Of a stretch of DNA of 64,000 nt, positions 43,801 through 55,204 are shown one piece after another (position 1 is the stretch's first letter; every line of letters starts with the position of its first letter). A program made the translations under genes and the position numbers. Source of the DNA: Quercus robur (Eukaryota; Streptophyta; Magnoliopsida; Fagales; Fagaceae); assembly GCF_932294415.1 (NCBI RefSeq), contig NC_065539.1, positions 51,603,501 through 51,667,500 on the forward strand. Reading direction: 5' to 3'. The notes below the pieces were generated by a model, which did no database searches, was not told where the DNA came from, and worked only from the letters and a program-made list of their open reading frames with translations.

Positions 43801-46800
43801 GTGTAGCCTCTTTCTAGAGTTAGCCTTACAAACTAAAGTTTTCTTTTGTGTTGTGTGAAATTCAGGGTGGATCCACAAAATATCATCTAAGTTCCAGATG
43901 GTTGCAAGTTTTTAAGAGTGATCGGGATCGCCGTGATCTTGTGAGTGACTTTAAGCCTTTTATTTAGTAGTCTAAAGCCTCCACCTGTGTCATATTTTCC
44001 AAATTCAACTGAGTATCCTCTAACCATAAATTTATTTCTTTGTTGATTTTGACATGTAGAAAAAACCATTAGACAGGATAATATGCTTTGTTTAATCTCT
44101 TTTTGTGACAGTCATAACTAATAATCTTAATGCCCTGTGCAAGTTTTGTTTAGTGTTCTGGATATCACAGGATATTGGCACAACAATTTGTATTTGTATT
44201 TTTGGGTTTGCTGTAAGAGGAATGTACCATGTGTAATATAATAAATCTGAAAAATTTTCCAGTTCAGAGTTCTCAACATGTTTTATGTTCATTTCCATTT
44301 TATAGACATTTTTGTGCTAATATTTTATCAATGATTGTATCATGCAAGGGCATCATATCAATCTGTACATGCATAATAATATGCTTTAATCACAATAGTT
44401 CTCAAGGTCTTATCTATGGAGTGTGCACTTGTGTTATTACTTAGTTAAAGGGGTTATATTAGGAGTAGAGAAGTATTTTTGTTGGATAATTCTAATTCTT
44501 AATATGGATTATAACTACAAAAGATGGTACTGACTTGGGTGCTTCTCATTCACTTGGAAATGATCTACAGTCCATAAGAAACCTTTTCTGTCCAATTAAA
44601 AGGCTAATCCTGCTGTAAAACTGGTACTTTCTGCCGATAATCTTGTACTGCAACCTCTTCAGTTTGTATGTTAATGTGAAGAATTGCTACTTTATTTGTA
44701 ATCTTTCTTATTTGTCAGTGTGCTTAGATATGTACTACTCTGGGCTCCTGTCATCTGACTATGTAGGTGGTATGCCTCTAAATCTTGCTCATTTTCCATT
44801 TGTCTAATGTTTTGAAAAGGTAACCTGTGGGTGTGCAGCTGGAGTTGCTGCTGCTTTTAGAGCTCCAGTTGGTGGTGTATTATTTGCATTGGAAGAAGTT
44901 ACATCTTGGTAAGATAATTTTGTTCTTGATTGCATAATTAATATTGGGATTAGAGGGTATGCTGGGAAGGGTAAAAAGGTGCCTTTTCTTGATCAATTTA
45001 TATCTCTTGACACATTTTTGTATGCATGGTTCAAAGAGCATTAGTTTCTTTGGAAATGTGCTACTTTTTATGCTGTGAAATATTCAACTCTAGAAATGTT
45101 TCAGATTTATAAATTTATATATGGGAGACCCTTTAAATTGATTTGCATTATACAATTGAAGGTGGAGGAGTCAACTTATGTGGCGTGTCTTCTTTACTTC
45201 TGCTGTTGTGGCTGTTGTGGTGCGTACTGCAATGGGGTGGTGTAAGAGTGGAAAATGTGGACATTTTGGCTCTGGTGGCTTCATAATCTGGGATATATCA
45301 GGGTTAGAATCTAAACTTACTTGACTCTTCTGTATTCATCTTTGCCTTGAGCTTTTGCTTTTTTTCTAAGTGATCTTATTTTCAGTGCTCAAGAGGACTA
45401 CTCTTTTGAGGAGATGCTGCCAATGGCAATTATTGGAGTTATTGGAGGTCTACTAGGTAAGTTTTGCGAAGATGGTTTACATAGAAATTTTCTTCATCAA
45501 GTTTTTGGTTTAATTTTTGTCTTTTTGGCAGGAGCCCTGTTTAACCAACTTACTCGTTATATATGTTATTGGCGCCGAAATCATTTACACAAGAGAGGGA
45601 ACCGAGTCAAGGTAGTGTTTTGAGGAACAATTATGGAAATTACATGTTCTATATGCTTATGTTCTTTTCTTCCTATAATTTATTGTTATCTAATGGTTAT
45701 ATCTTACCCATCACCTCTCCCAAAACAAAAACAAAAAAATCCTTGCAGATTATTGAAGCATGCCTTGTCTCCCTGATAACCTCATTTATTTCCTTTGGAT
45801 TACCACTTTTAAGAAAATGCAGTCCATGTCCTGATTCGGATCCTGATTCTGGTATAGAATGCCCAAGGCCACCTGGAATGTATGGGAATTATGTAAATGT
45901 AAGTTCTGATACTGGTTTTTGTTCCTTTTGGATTACTTTTAAGGTTTTCTTTTACAGTTGATTATCTATCTGACATGTAATTTTGAAGTTCTATCACATG
46001 CCCAACATAAACTCCATTTATTTTACTAAATTACTATCATAATTTTTTCAGTTATCTTAAACTTGAATAGATTGTGTGTTCTTGTGATTTTGAAAAGAAA
46101 AATAGTTTATTATACCCACTTATATATCAAAATAAATTTGTGGTTAGAATTTGGACCCTAAACCATGAATGGTGTGACGTTGCTGACTCCAAATGCATGT
46201 GCAAGTGTTACATGTTCCCTGTTTTTTAGTAATACCAGAGATTTTCTCCCCCTTATTATTTTAATAGAACCCCTACTTCAATCAATATTCTTATAACCTA
46301 ATTGTAGATCCTTTCATATGATGAAATTTGTTGTTGCAGATAATGAGAACTTTTTGTTTTATTTTTTTTCTTCCTTCTTAAAGTTTTGAATGTCAACCCT
46401 TGTCTTTTTGGTGGGTACTTTTAATTTTTAACCTTAAGATATATGTTGTGGAGTCTTGATGTAGCTTTCACATGTTCTTATCTTAATTTTTTTCCATTTT
46501 CAGTTTTATTGCAGTAAGGATAATGAATACAATGACCTTGCAACTATATTCTTCAATACTCAGGTTTTTCTTTATTTTCGGAAACTCTATTCTTTCATTT
46601 ACATGGCTACATTTGCATGGTGCCTCTATGGTTTCAGTTTACTGGAATTTGTCTTTGTTGGTACAGGATGATGCCATAAGGAATTTGTTCAGTGCAAAAA
46701 CAATTCATGAGTACAGTGCCCAAAGTTTGTTGACCTTTTTGGTACTGCATTTACTAGCTTACTGCATAGTCTTTTGGACAGATATACTGCTCATGCACTA

Positions 46801-49800
46801 CACTGTTTTCTCTTAATTACTTTACAGCATCTTATTCTGATTAACTATGTTGCATACTTGCATATACATCAGTTGAGCCAGGACTTCCAACTAACATTTG
46901 AATTAAACTTTTGAAGTTCTCATAATGTGCAAAGATATTGTTGCTGTTTTGGTGCTTGAAATTATGCTTAATGCAAGTTTTTCCTTCTTTTAATGAACTG
47001 CAGGTTATGTTTTATACCCTAGCTGTGGTGACATTTGGTACTGCAGTCCCAGCTGGTCAATTTGTTCCCGGAATAATGATAGGATCAACTTATGGACGTC
47101 TAGTTGGCATGTTTGTTGTTAACTTTTACAAGAAGCTCAACATCGAAGAGGGAACGTGAGTATCATGATCATTTCATCCTGTGGAATTTTTATATCAGAT
47201 TCATATTTTTTGCGACTCGAGCTTCAGAATTCTTCTTTCTTGAGATTGGTCTATGAGTGGATGAGGGCCTTAAATTGGTTATTTATTTCTTCTTTGTTGA
47301 AAATTTCCAGTTCTTCAATTGAAAGCCATAACTTTAGGCATTACACTTGTATATGTAGGTTTGACCAACATTTTGTGTTTAAAGATCAAATGAACAGAAG
47401 CTCTATCCACTGTCTGAATTTTATAAATGCTAGTTTAACCATGGAAAACTTCCCTGAAGCTCCGGAAAATAGGTCTCCCTGTTAATACTATGTACTTGTG
47501 CGGCTCTGCCAACAATTAGTTAGAAAATGCTATATCTGATTTTTGAATTCCTTTTTGCGGTTCCATTGTAATTTAATGATTGGGAAATAGATTTGGTGGC
47601 GGCTTTTACTCATATTTTGGAGTCTAATATTCCACTTAGTTAGGGTGGGGACCAGATGAGGTGGAAGCTAAGGAAGAATGGGGATTTTGAGATTTGGTCT
47701 TTCTATAGTGTGTTGAGGTGGCCTTCTTCTATTGTCTTTCCTTGGAAAGCTATTTTCGGGGTCAAGGCCCCCAAAAGAGTTTCTTTCTTTGTTTGGACAG
47801 CGGCTTTGGGGAAGATCCTCACTGCAGACAATTTGAGGAAAAGCAGTTATTCCATTGTGGATTGGTGCTGCATGTGCCGATGTGATGGGGAATTTGTTAA
47901 CCATCTTCTAATCCATTGTGGGGTGGCGCATCAGTTGTGGAGCTTTGTTTTTAGATCTTTTGGGGTTGCTTGGGTGCTTCTTGAGATGTTTGATGGGTGT
48001 ATTTGGAGGGACTGGAATAGGTGCACATTTGAGGATATGAAGTGGCCCGGGGCAGCTCCTAGCGTCTTTCACAGGGACTTTATTTGATTGGTCTCGGGAT
48101 TGGGGACTCATATCTAGTGATTCCATCCGATGTTTATAGACTCCCTTATTTCTTTTATATAGTTTTTTTGTCCTTTTCTTTTCTTCTTTATTATTTGATG
48201 TACTCTTCTGACTGCTGCATGTTCTTTTTACATGTAGCAGTCCCTTTTTAATGACATTTTGTCTTACCTATATGAAAAAACATTTCTATGTAACACACAA
48301 TTATGTGCCCTCTTTTTTGTTTCTCCGTGTTATAGTCAATACATATGCTGCTATTACCTCCATATGAACCTTTTCTATTGCTGCTTCTATTTTCATGATC
48401 GCGTGCTTTGCTTAAGACTGTTTTCCGTTAGATTGCCAGCATATACAATTTGCTACATGCTGCCTTCATTCTTGTTCCTGATGTGCTTTTTCTTGGACTT
48501 TTTAGATATGCTCTACTGGGAGCTGCTTCTTTTCTTGGAGGTTCAATGCGGATGACAGTCTCTCTTTGTGTCATTATGGTTGAGATCACAAATAACTTGA
48601 AACTTTTACCTCTGATCATGCTTGTTCTTCTAATTTCAAAGGTATTGTTTTTAGGGTTTGTCATTTTACTAATAGTTGCGTTATGAAATGTACTTAGTCT
48701 TTTCCCATGGCAGGCTGTTGGTGATGCTTTTAATGAAGGCCTATATGAGGAACAGGCACAACTGAGGGGCATTCCATTACTGGAATCTAGACCTAAGTAC
48801 CAGATGCGTAAAATGGCAGCTAAAGAGGCCTGTGGACAAAGGGTGAATGTCACTTATAATTTCAAATTTTCCATTAATTATTGATTTTGAACGAGGATAT
48901 GTCTAGTGTCAAGACAGACATGAGTTTTCCCAACAGCAGCCTTCATAAATGTAGATGTTAGGACGTTGACACATGTAATGTGTATAGGTGTAAAAAATTA
49001 TTGTATTCTGGCCCAACTAATTTTTTTGATTGGTATTTTGGCCTAAGCAAATTGGAATATGCCTACCTGAAATAGGCCATGCAGAACCTAGGGTCATGGT
49101 TCACATAATTTGACTGAGGCTTTCAGAGGAAGAAAACCCTGCTGGCTTTCAATTATTGAAAAAAAAAAAAAAAAAAAAAAAAAAAGAAAAGAAAGAAAGA
49201 AAGATAAAATGGTCTTATTTGTGGAAGATTTGCATTTGCTGTTGTGCTGTAATATAATCATATTAGTACAATAGAATAGGAAGACAAAAAATGGAGAAGC
49301 TTTTGGTAAAAGATTGCAAATGATTTCTCTCCATACTGAAAAGGAGAATTTAGTAACTATTAAAAAATTTGGAAACTAATAACAAAAAATAGGGGGAAAA
49401 TAGCACCTCCAATATCAAATGTTATGCTCATTATCTTTTCAAATCAAGAGGTGTACCTTCTGATGAACATGCATATATAATATGGTGGTGGATATATTTC
49501 TTTTTCCTGCTATTTGGCTTTGGGTGCATTATATTGTTTTTTTTTTTTTTTTTCTTCTTCTACTTGCATTGTGCATGCCATCATAAATTCACTAAGCACT
49601 TTCTTTCCCAACTTTGAAGGTGGTCTCCTTCCCTCGTGTTGTTAAGGTTGCAGATGTAGTTTCTATTTTGCAGAGCAACAAACATAATGGTTTTCCTGTA
49701 AGCTTAACTCTACTTTGCTTTTAATTCTAATTTTAATGGTGTTCTAGCCCATTTCTTAAGTACTTTATCATACTTCAACCTACCCAGGTGATTGATCACA

Positions 49801-52181
49801 CAAGAAATGGGGAAACGCTTGTCATCGGACTTATGCTTCGCAGGTATAGCATATTGAGTTGGTTTTCTTTCTGTATGTATGATATCATTTATTAAAAGCA
49901 GAAGCATGTATTTGCACTCCATTTGTTTCAGTGGAAAACATTTTGTGAAGATAGTTTTCTGCATTTTCCTGTATTTCGTGTCATAAAAAAAAAATGTCAA
50001 AGGAAAAAACTATCTTTGGTCAATGGAAAATCCTATTAAATATATAATATATTTTTAGAGATTGTTTTATACTTAAATTTTCCTAAAAACAATTCTATCT
50101 CAAGCCATACTAAATAAAGCAAGTTAAGAGGCAATATGGAAACTATTGACAACAGCTATATCTCATTTTTAAAGACGGTATTAAACATGAAAAATTATTA
50201 GGTACTCCCGGAGTACCATAAATGCGTACTTCCTCCTCTTACATGAATAGTGGGTCCCACCATTCATGTGAGAGAAGGAAGTATGCATTTATGATACTTC
50301 GGGACCCTCCTCTCACATGAATGGTGGGTCCCACCATTCATGTAAGAGGAGGGAGTATGCATTTATGATACTTCGGGAGTACATGATAATTTCCCATTAA
50401 ACATAGGAAAATGAGATAGTTTTCCAAAAATTATTTTTAAAAAATGACTCGTTTTAGAAATTGTTAATGTCAAAACAAATGGATCGTTAGTGTAAAAAAA
50501 TTAACTTTTTTAGTATTTGGTTCATGATGCAGTCATATGTTGGTACTTCTTCAGACTAAGGTAGATTTCCAGCACAGTCCTTTGCCCAGTGATACAAGAG
50601 CTGGATCCAGGCCTACAAGGTAATTGGTGGTTTCATACTACAGTTAAGTCTTGCCTTATCTTCACTTCTCTATAAGATTTTGATTGTTCCTCTAAACTCC
50701 AGGCACACTCCGAGTGAATTTGTCAAACCTGTTTCCAGTAAAGGATTAACTTTGGATGATATACATCTTAGTCCTGATGACTTGGAAATGTACATAGATC
50801 TTGCCCCATTTTTGAATCCATCTCCATACATTGTCCCCGAAGATATGTCTCTGACAAAGGTGATAATATGTCTTTACATGTAGGATTATTTTTGTATGCA
50901 TGTGTCCTGTCTGTCTGTCTGTCTGTCTCTAATCTTGTCAAATAAACATTGCATCTTCTTGCTTGTACAGGTATATAATCTTTTCCGCCAACTAGGTTTG
51001 AGACATATATTTGTTGTCCCTCGTCCATCTCGTGTGATTGGTCTGATAACCCGGAGGGATTTGTTGATTGAGGTATTGCTACTGTCCTTAACCTTTCTAT
51101 ATATTCAGATTGTATAGACTATATAGTAATCGACATTTGATGGTTTTCATCACAGGATAATGAGGAATCAGCTACAGTGGAGCTCCAATCGACCAGTGTA
51201 AGGTCTCTATAATGCTTTGCTTAGATATACCAACTTTGATACTCTGCAATGGAGAATCTGAACTTAATCTGTAGAGCCAGTCTAGTACTTTTTTGTGGAC
51301 TTATGACTTGAGAATCAATTTTCAAACGGTAACTCTTTCTTTAATGGTGCTTAGCACATAGGATTCAGAGATGTCTATCAGCATGTGATTTTTTACTCTG
51401 CAAAAAATTCTTCCTATGTTGATTTTGATGTTCCTTTAAACTTAACAGTAATTACATGCCAGTTTTTGTCTGTTTTGATGAGTGTATAACAGTCACCCCC
51501 TATATGTTGAATTTATTTATTTATTTGATAATTATATATTGAATTTATTGGACTAATGGTAATTTATTTATTTTCTTCTGTCTTGGTTATTGATCAATTA
51601 CTTTATTAGAGAAGGGTGATTAGAAGTCCATCTCAAATGAAGAGACGGCTAGTTGCACACATGAATTGGAAATTGAAAACCAACTTTGGCTGTTTGGTGT
51701 ACTGCATGACCCTCTATTTCAATAAAATATTGCATGTTACTCATTTCATTTTGTAGAATATATGGTACATTTTAATGGGAGTGAAAGCTTCCATTTTGAT
51801 TAGAGCTTTACTTTTGGAATTCTTTCCAGATCTTGAACATGTCAAAATTATATTTCTTTCATGCCTACGGGTTCAATAATCAAGTTAAATTTTTAAGTCA
51901 TCCTTTGGCCATGTACTAGCAATCTGGTCTTTGACTGAGCCATCTGTTTTCCTTATAGACAACTTATTCTGTCATTGTATTACCTGCAGAACTTAGTGCC
52001 TATATTATCAAATGTGAAGCAATATGTTTTCATTCATTTTTTATTTTCAACTTGTTAATCCTGTCCATAAACATCTGATTGCAGAGCACGGCATCATGAT
52101 AGAAGAGTATCTATGGGGAATGGGGATGCAGAACTCCCACTTCTCAATGGTCTTCTGGTCCAAGGTCATACATCCAGCTGA
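40805..52181 (+). CDS. CLC-d: CLC-d type anion channel/transporter (23 exons)
   Basis: Chloride channel family member; the CLC-d clade acts in the trans-Golgi/endomembrane system with the proton pump. Exons: 40805-40984, 41089-41161, 41708-41929, 42029-42075, 42167-42265, 43866-43940, 44820-44908, 45162-45302, 45386-45456, 45532-45611, 45749-45898, 46504-46563, 46667-46741, 47004-47155, 48506-48641, 48714-48842, 49620-49697, 49788-49843, 50533-50619, 50703-50859, 50971-51072, 51156-51202, 52085-52181. They sum to 2403 nt, one frame, 800 residues plus TGA (Arabidopsis CLC-d is about 790). Start [11 protein letters not shown] equals the CLC-d N-terminus. GSGIPE with Ser148 (the serine form), [10 protein letters not shown] with gating Glu191, ALEE with proton Glu258, and GQFVPG are present. 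Two CBS domains lie at ~594-650 and ~715-765. All junctions are GT-AG and no defects are seen. Confidence 0.96.
47585..48285 (+). mobile_element. L1-type LINE 3' fragment in CLC-d intron 14
   Basis: 5'-truncated LINE whose open frame 47656-48087 encodes the zf-RVT domain: [31 protein letters not shown], then the zinc residues in [18 protein letters not shown]. Beyond it, a frame change gives [11 protein letters not shown] and a stop, then the usual L1 3' UTR ('ctcttctgactgctgcatgt', 'acattttgtcttacctatat') ending in a short A-run at 48273-48278. It is in the same strand as CLC-d and is spliced out. Its frame is not part of CLC-d. Confidence 0.85.
50189..50395. mobile_element. Mutator-type MITE, 207 bp, in CLC-d intron 18
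   Basis: The arms 'aattattaggtactcccgga' and (reverse complement of the right) 'aattatcatgtactcccgaa' continue through 'cataaatgc' and 'catgaatggtgggtccca'. It is flanked by a perfect 9-bp repeat attaaacat at 50180-50188 and 50396-50404. A relative is at 55857-56050. Confidence 0.85.
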
Positions 52182-53148
52182 TGTTGCTGTCCTATCTTCC
52201 TTGAAGATTCATTCTTTCTGCTTACTACAATTCTTTCCTGAATCTAATTCTTTCTTCTATTTTGTAATCATAAATGTACCAAGCTTATAGGTTTAGAATT
52301 GACAATTAATTACTCCCCCTTTGATTGAATGTTGTCGGCTTGTCGCGGTAGAAAAAGGGCGCCCGGGGAGGTGGGGGTGTCGTTGACCACACCCATCTAA
52401 ATTTTGTATCATATACAACTGAGAAAAATAATCATATGATAGATTAGTGGAGCAAAGTCAATGGTGCCCTACCGGGTTTTTATTTATTTTTTGACCTACC
52501 GAACAAAACGAATAAACTTGACTTAAGTTGAGCTTCTCATTCAAATCAAACCAAAATAACAACAAAAACTAGAACCTTCTTTTGTTTTTCTTTTTTCATC
52601 TTCTTACGAAATGCCACTTCCACGAACAATCTAAGCTTTTCAAAATCCCCAATATCTTTATATGTTTAAAAAAAAAAAAAAAATTTATTATAACCCTCTG
52701 CATAATAGCTCTTAGTATACAAATGTTAGAATTAGGTTTTTTCTCACCAGTGATCTTACACAAGAAAAACCGATCACCCAAACAAGTCCAGCACAAAAAA
52801 ACTCACTTAGAAGAAACCCTAATTTCAATATCCCAAATCCAAATAAATGCAAATTAAATGAACATTTATTTAAAACTAGAGTTTGCTGTTTGCATAAATA
52901 AGATATATAGAGTGTTGACAGTGGAAAAAGAAGTGGGATTTTAATGCAAAAATAATGGAAAATTACATTTTTCCACTCTAAACTTCTCTTTTATAATGTC
53001 TCTCCAACTCCCAACCTATCAATTTGAGAGAATTGTATCAAACTACACCTGGCGGAAATGGGATGTAATGATAAAATTACTCATTATCTCATTTAATGCC
53101 ATATTTAGATAGCAGAGTGAACATTAATATAATCTATATGTTATATAT
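52182..53148. other. 3' flank of CLC-d and AT-rich spacer
   Basis: 'aatcataaatg' and neighbouring A/T-rich stretches about 85-110 bases after the CLC-d stop could carry the polyadenylation signal; no strict AATAAA is near the stop. The rest is AT-rich, and I find no gene or element ends. Confidence 0.4.
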
Positions 53149-53924
53149 TGTAAGGTTAAGAACCCAAATCATATATTGGACCTTGGGCCTTGGTCGAGAG
53201 CGTGAGTAGTCTGAGGACGAATGGATGGTAATGAATGGTTCAGACTTAGGACTTAATGAGCAAGATACAAATGGAAAGGTGGTCCGAAGAGGAATATCTT
53301 CTCGGATAAGCTAAACACAGATTAGATATAGATCCTAACGATCAAAGTGACCTTCCAGGAAGCTCTAGTGATAGGGACGTGCATTATAAACATACAAGAA
53401 AGATGGGAACTCAAAAATATCTAAGGAAAAGCTGCTACCATCGCATTGAATATTCTGTAGTTAACTTTCTGACTGCATTAATGAGGAAGTGATCTCTGAA
53501 TAGTACTTTTTCAGCCTTACAACCACTCCTAAAGACTTCTAGAGGAGGCTGATGGGACAAGTATCAGCATAAACCATCAACTATCCACGTGTAGGGTAAA
53601 GATGAAGGAAGAGATGTAGTATAAATGAGAGTTGAGACCTCAGAGGAAGGGGATCGGAAAAATAAAGAAAGAATACTGTAGTAATCAAAATTGTACTTGT
53701 ACTCTGTTTAGTTGATTTATATGAAAAATTACCTCCTTTGACAAGAAGTTCATTCATATCAGTACGTCTTATTTGTGCTTGATTGTCATCTAATTCCATA
53801 TTAGCCGTTGTCCAATTCATTAGGACCTAGTTCTTTAACCTACTCTCTACAAATTTATTGTACTGAGCTCACTTGGCCAATATACCACACACTTTGGGCT
53901 TGGATTGCAAAACGTGTCCCTACA
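53149..53924. mobile_element. Solo LTR, 776 bp, probably Gypsy
   Basis: Begins 'tgtaaggttaagaaccc' and ends 'aaaacgtgtccctaca' (TG...CA), flanked on both sides by tatat (53144-53148 and 53925-53929), though that duplication lies in TA-rich DNA. Inside: 'ttgggccttggtc', 'ctgaggacgaatgg' and 'tctcggataagc', words common to plant Gypsy LTRs. No partner LTR or internal domain is adjacent. Confidence 0.6.
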
Positions 53925-55204
53925 TATATATTATATATAGACACACAATATAAAATATATATTAATAGGTGTGGTGTGGTTTTTGTGGTTTTTTGAAATC
54001 AAAACCGCAAACCACACCTCACTTTGTAGTTGCAATTCAGTTTTTGCATATTCACCGTAGTTAGCAGTGCGGTGACCATATAGTTGATTTAAGCGTAGTC
54101 ACCATAGTTTTCTATACAGCTCTAGTACGGAGAATGGAGTTCTTACATCCTAATTTCATAATTAAATGAGTGGTTTAAATTCATATTTCCAACAAAAAGT
54201 ACATGTAATTCCGACATAACTTTTTCTTTTTCTATTAGAAATGTTACAATCATTTTTTCTTTTTCTTTTTTTTTTGAGAAATAAATGTTACAATCTTTGA
54301 TGAACCATTTTTGACCGAAGAGATTTGTTGTCAACCGTCAAAACTATTTTTTGGGCAGCTCTTATTATTTGTTAGAAATTTTTGTTGAAGACGACAATTT
54401 TTTTGTAGTGTATCAATAGTAGTTTAAATGGATATCGAAATAATGTAGTTAGAATATATTTAAATGTTAATCACATAACAAAATCCAAATGCATGAATAG
54501 TTAGAATTTTAAAAACTACATGATAGAGTTACCATAAAAATTCTAGAAGATCAAATCTCATAGATGCTGAAATAATTGCAAACAAAATGTGATGCTAGTC
54601 ACAATTGGAACCACACTTATAATAGTGGATCTATTGTGTGGAATGTTCAGTCCTCCTCGTTCAATTTTTTTATTTTATTTTAAAAATCAATAATTTACCC
54701 GTCAAAGTTTCAAACTCAATTTCAAATACTACACTTGTCTACTAGGCATATACATCAAAATAGAAATAAGCCTTCCCATACAAATCATCTATGCATTTAC
54801 CAGTTCATCAATTGTCAATGGTTCAATCACAATTTTGGTACAATTAACGTGCGTTTGGGTAAGAATGAAAAATTAAAGTTATTTCATTATTCAGTTTATT
54901 TTTACTACTATTCATGGGTCCCACTGCACTTTTTGGCACTATTTATAGGCTCTATTGTACTATTTCAACTAATTTTTACTTTTATCTACAGTACTTTCAG
55001 CAATAATTTTTCAGTTTCAGCAAAATAAGCAGTATCCAAACACACCCTTAACGAAACATTCTATGAATCTTCAATATATGTTTGTATATGATCTATTCAA
55101 TAAAAGTCACAATACTTTTACATTCTATATAATTCCCTCCAAAAAAAAAATAAAACAACAAAATTCTCAAAATGGCCGCAAAACCCAAAGTAAGACACTC
55201 CTGA
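53925..55204. other. Intergenic DNA between the solo LTR and the cupredoxin gene
   Basis: Mostly AT-rich. 54390-54410 has 'tttttttgtagtg', like a CACTA right end, but no left partner was found. 54850-55048 is a MITE (separate entry). No gene is seen. Confidence 0.45.
54850..55048. mobile_element. MITE with 'gtgcgtttggg' ends, about 199 bp
   Basis: Left 'gtgcgtttgggtaa' and right 'gtatccaaacacaccc' are inverted ends. The interior shares 'actattcatgggtcccac' and 'tttcagtttcagcaaaataa' words with the MITE at 37605-37926 and the scrap at 28500. It lies about 160 bases beyond the stop codon of the cupredoxin gene. Confidence 0.6.

Noticed and set aside
47668..48126. Minus-strand frames opposite the LINE zf-RVT domain
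   Set aside because: Shadows; the plus-strand reading carries the recognisable zinc-binding residues.
54388..54412. CACTA-like right end 'tttttttgtagtg'
   Set aside because: No left terminus, subterminal repeats or target duplication could be found; such words arise easily next to T-runs.
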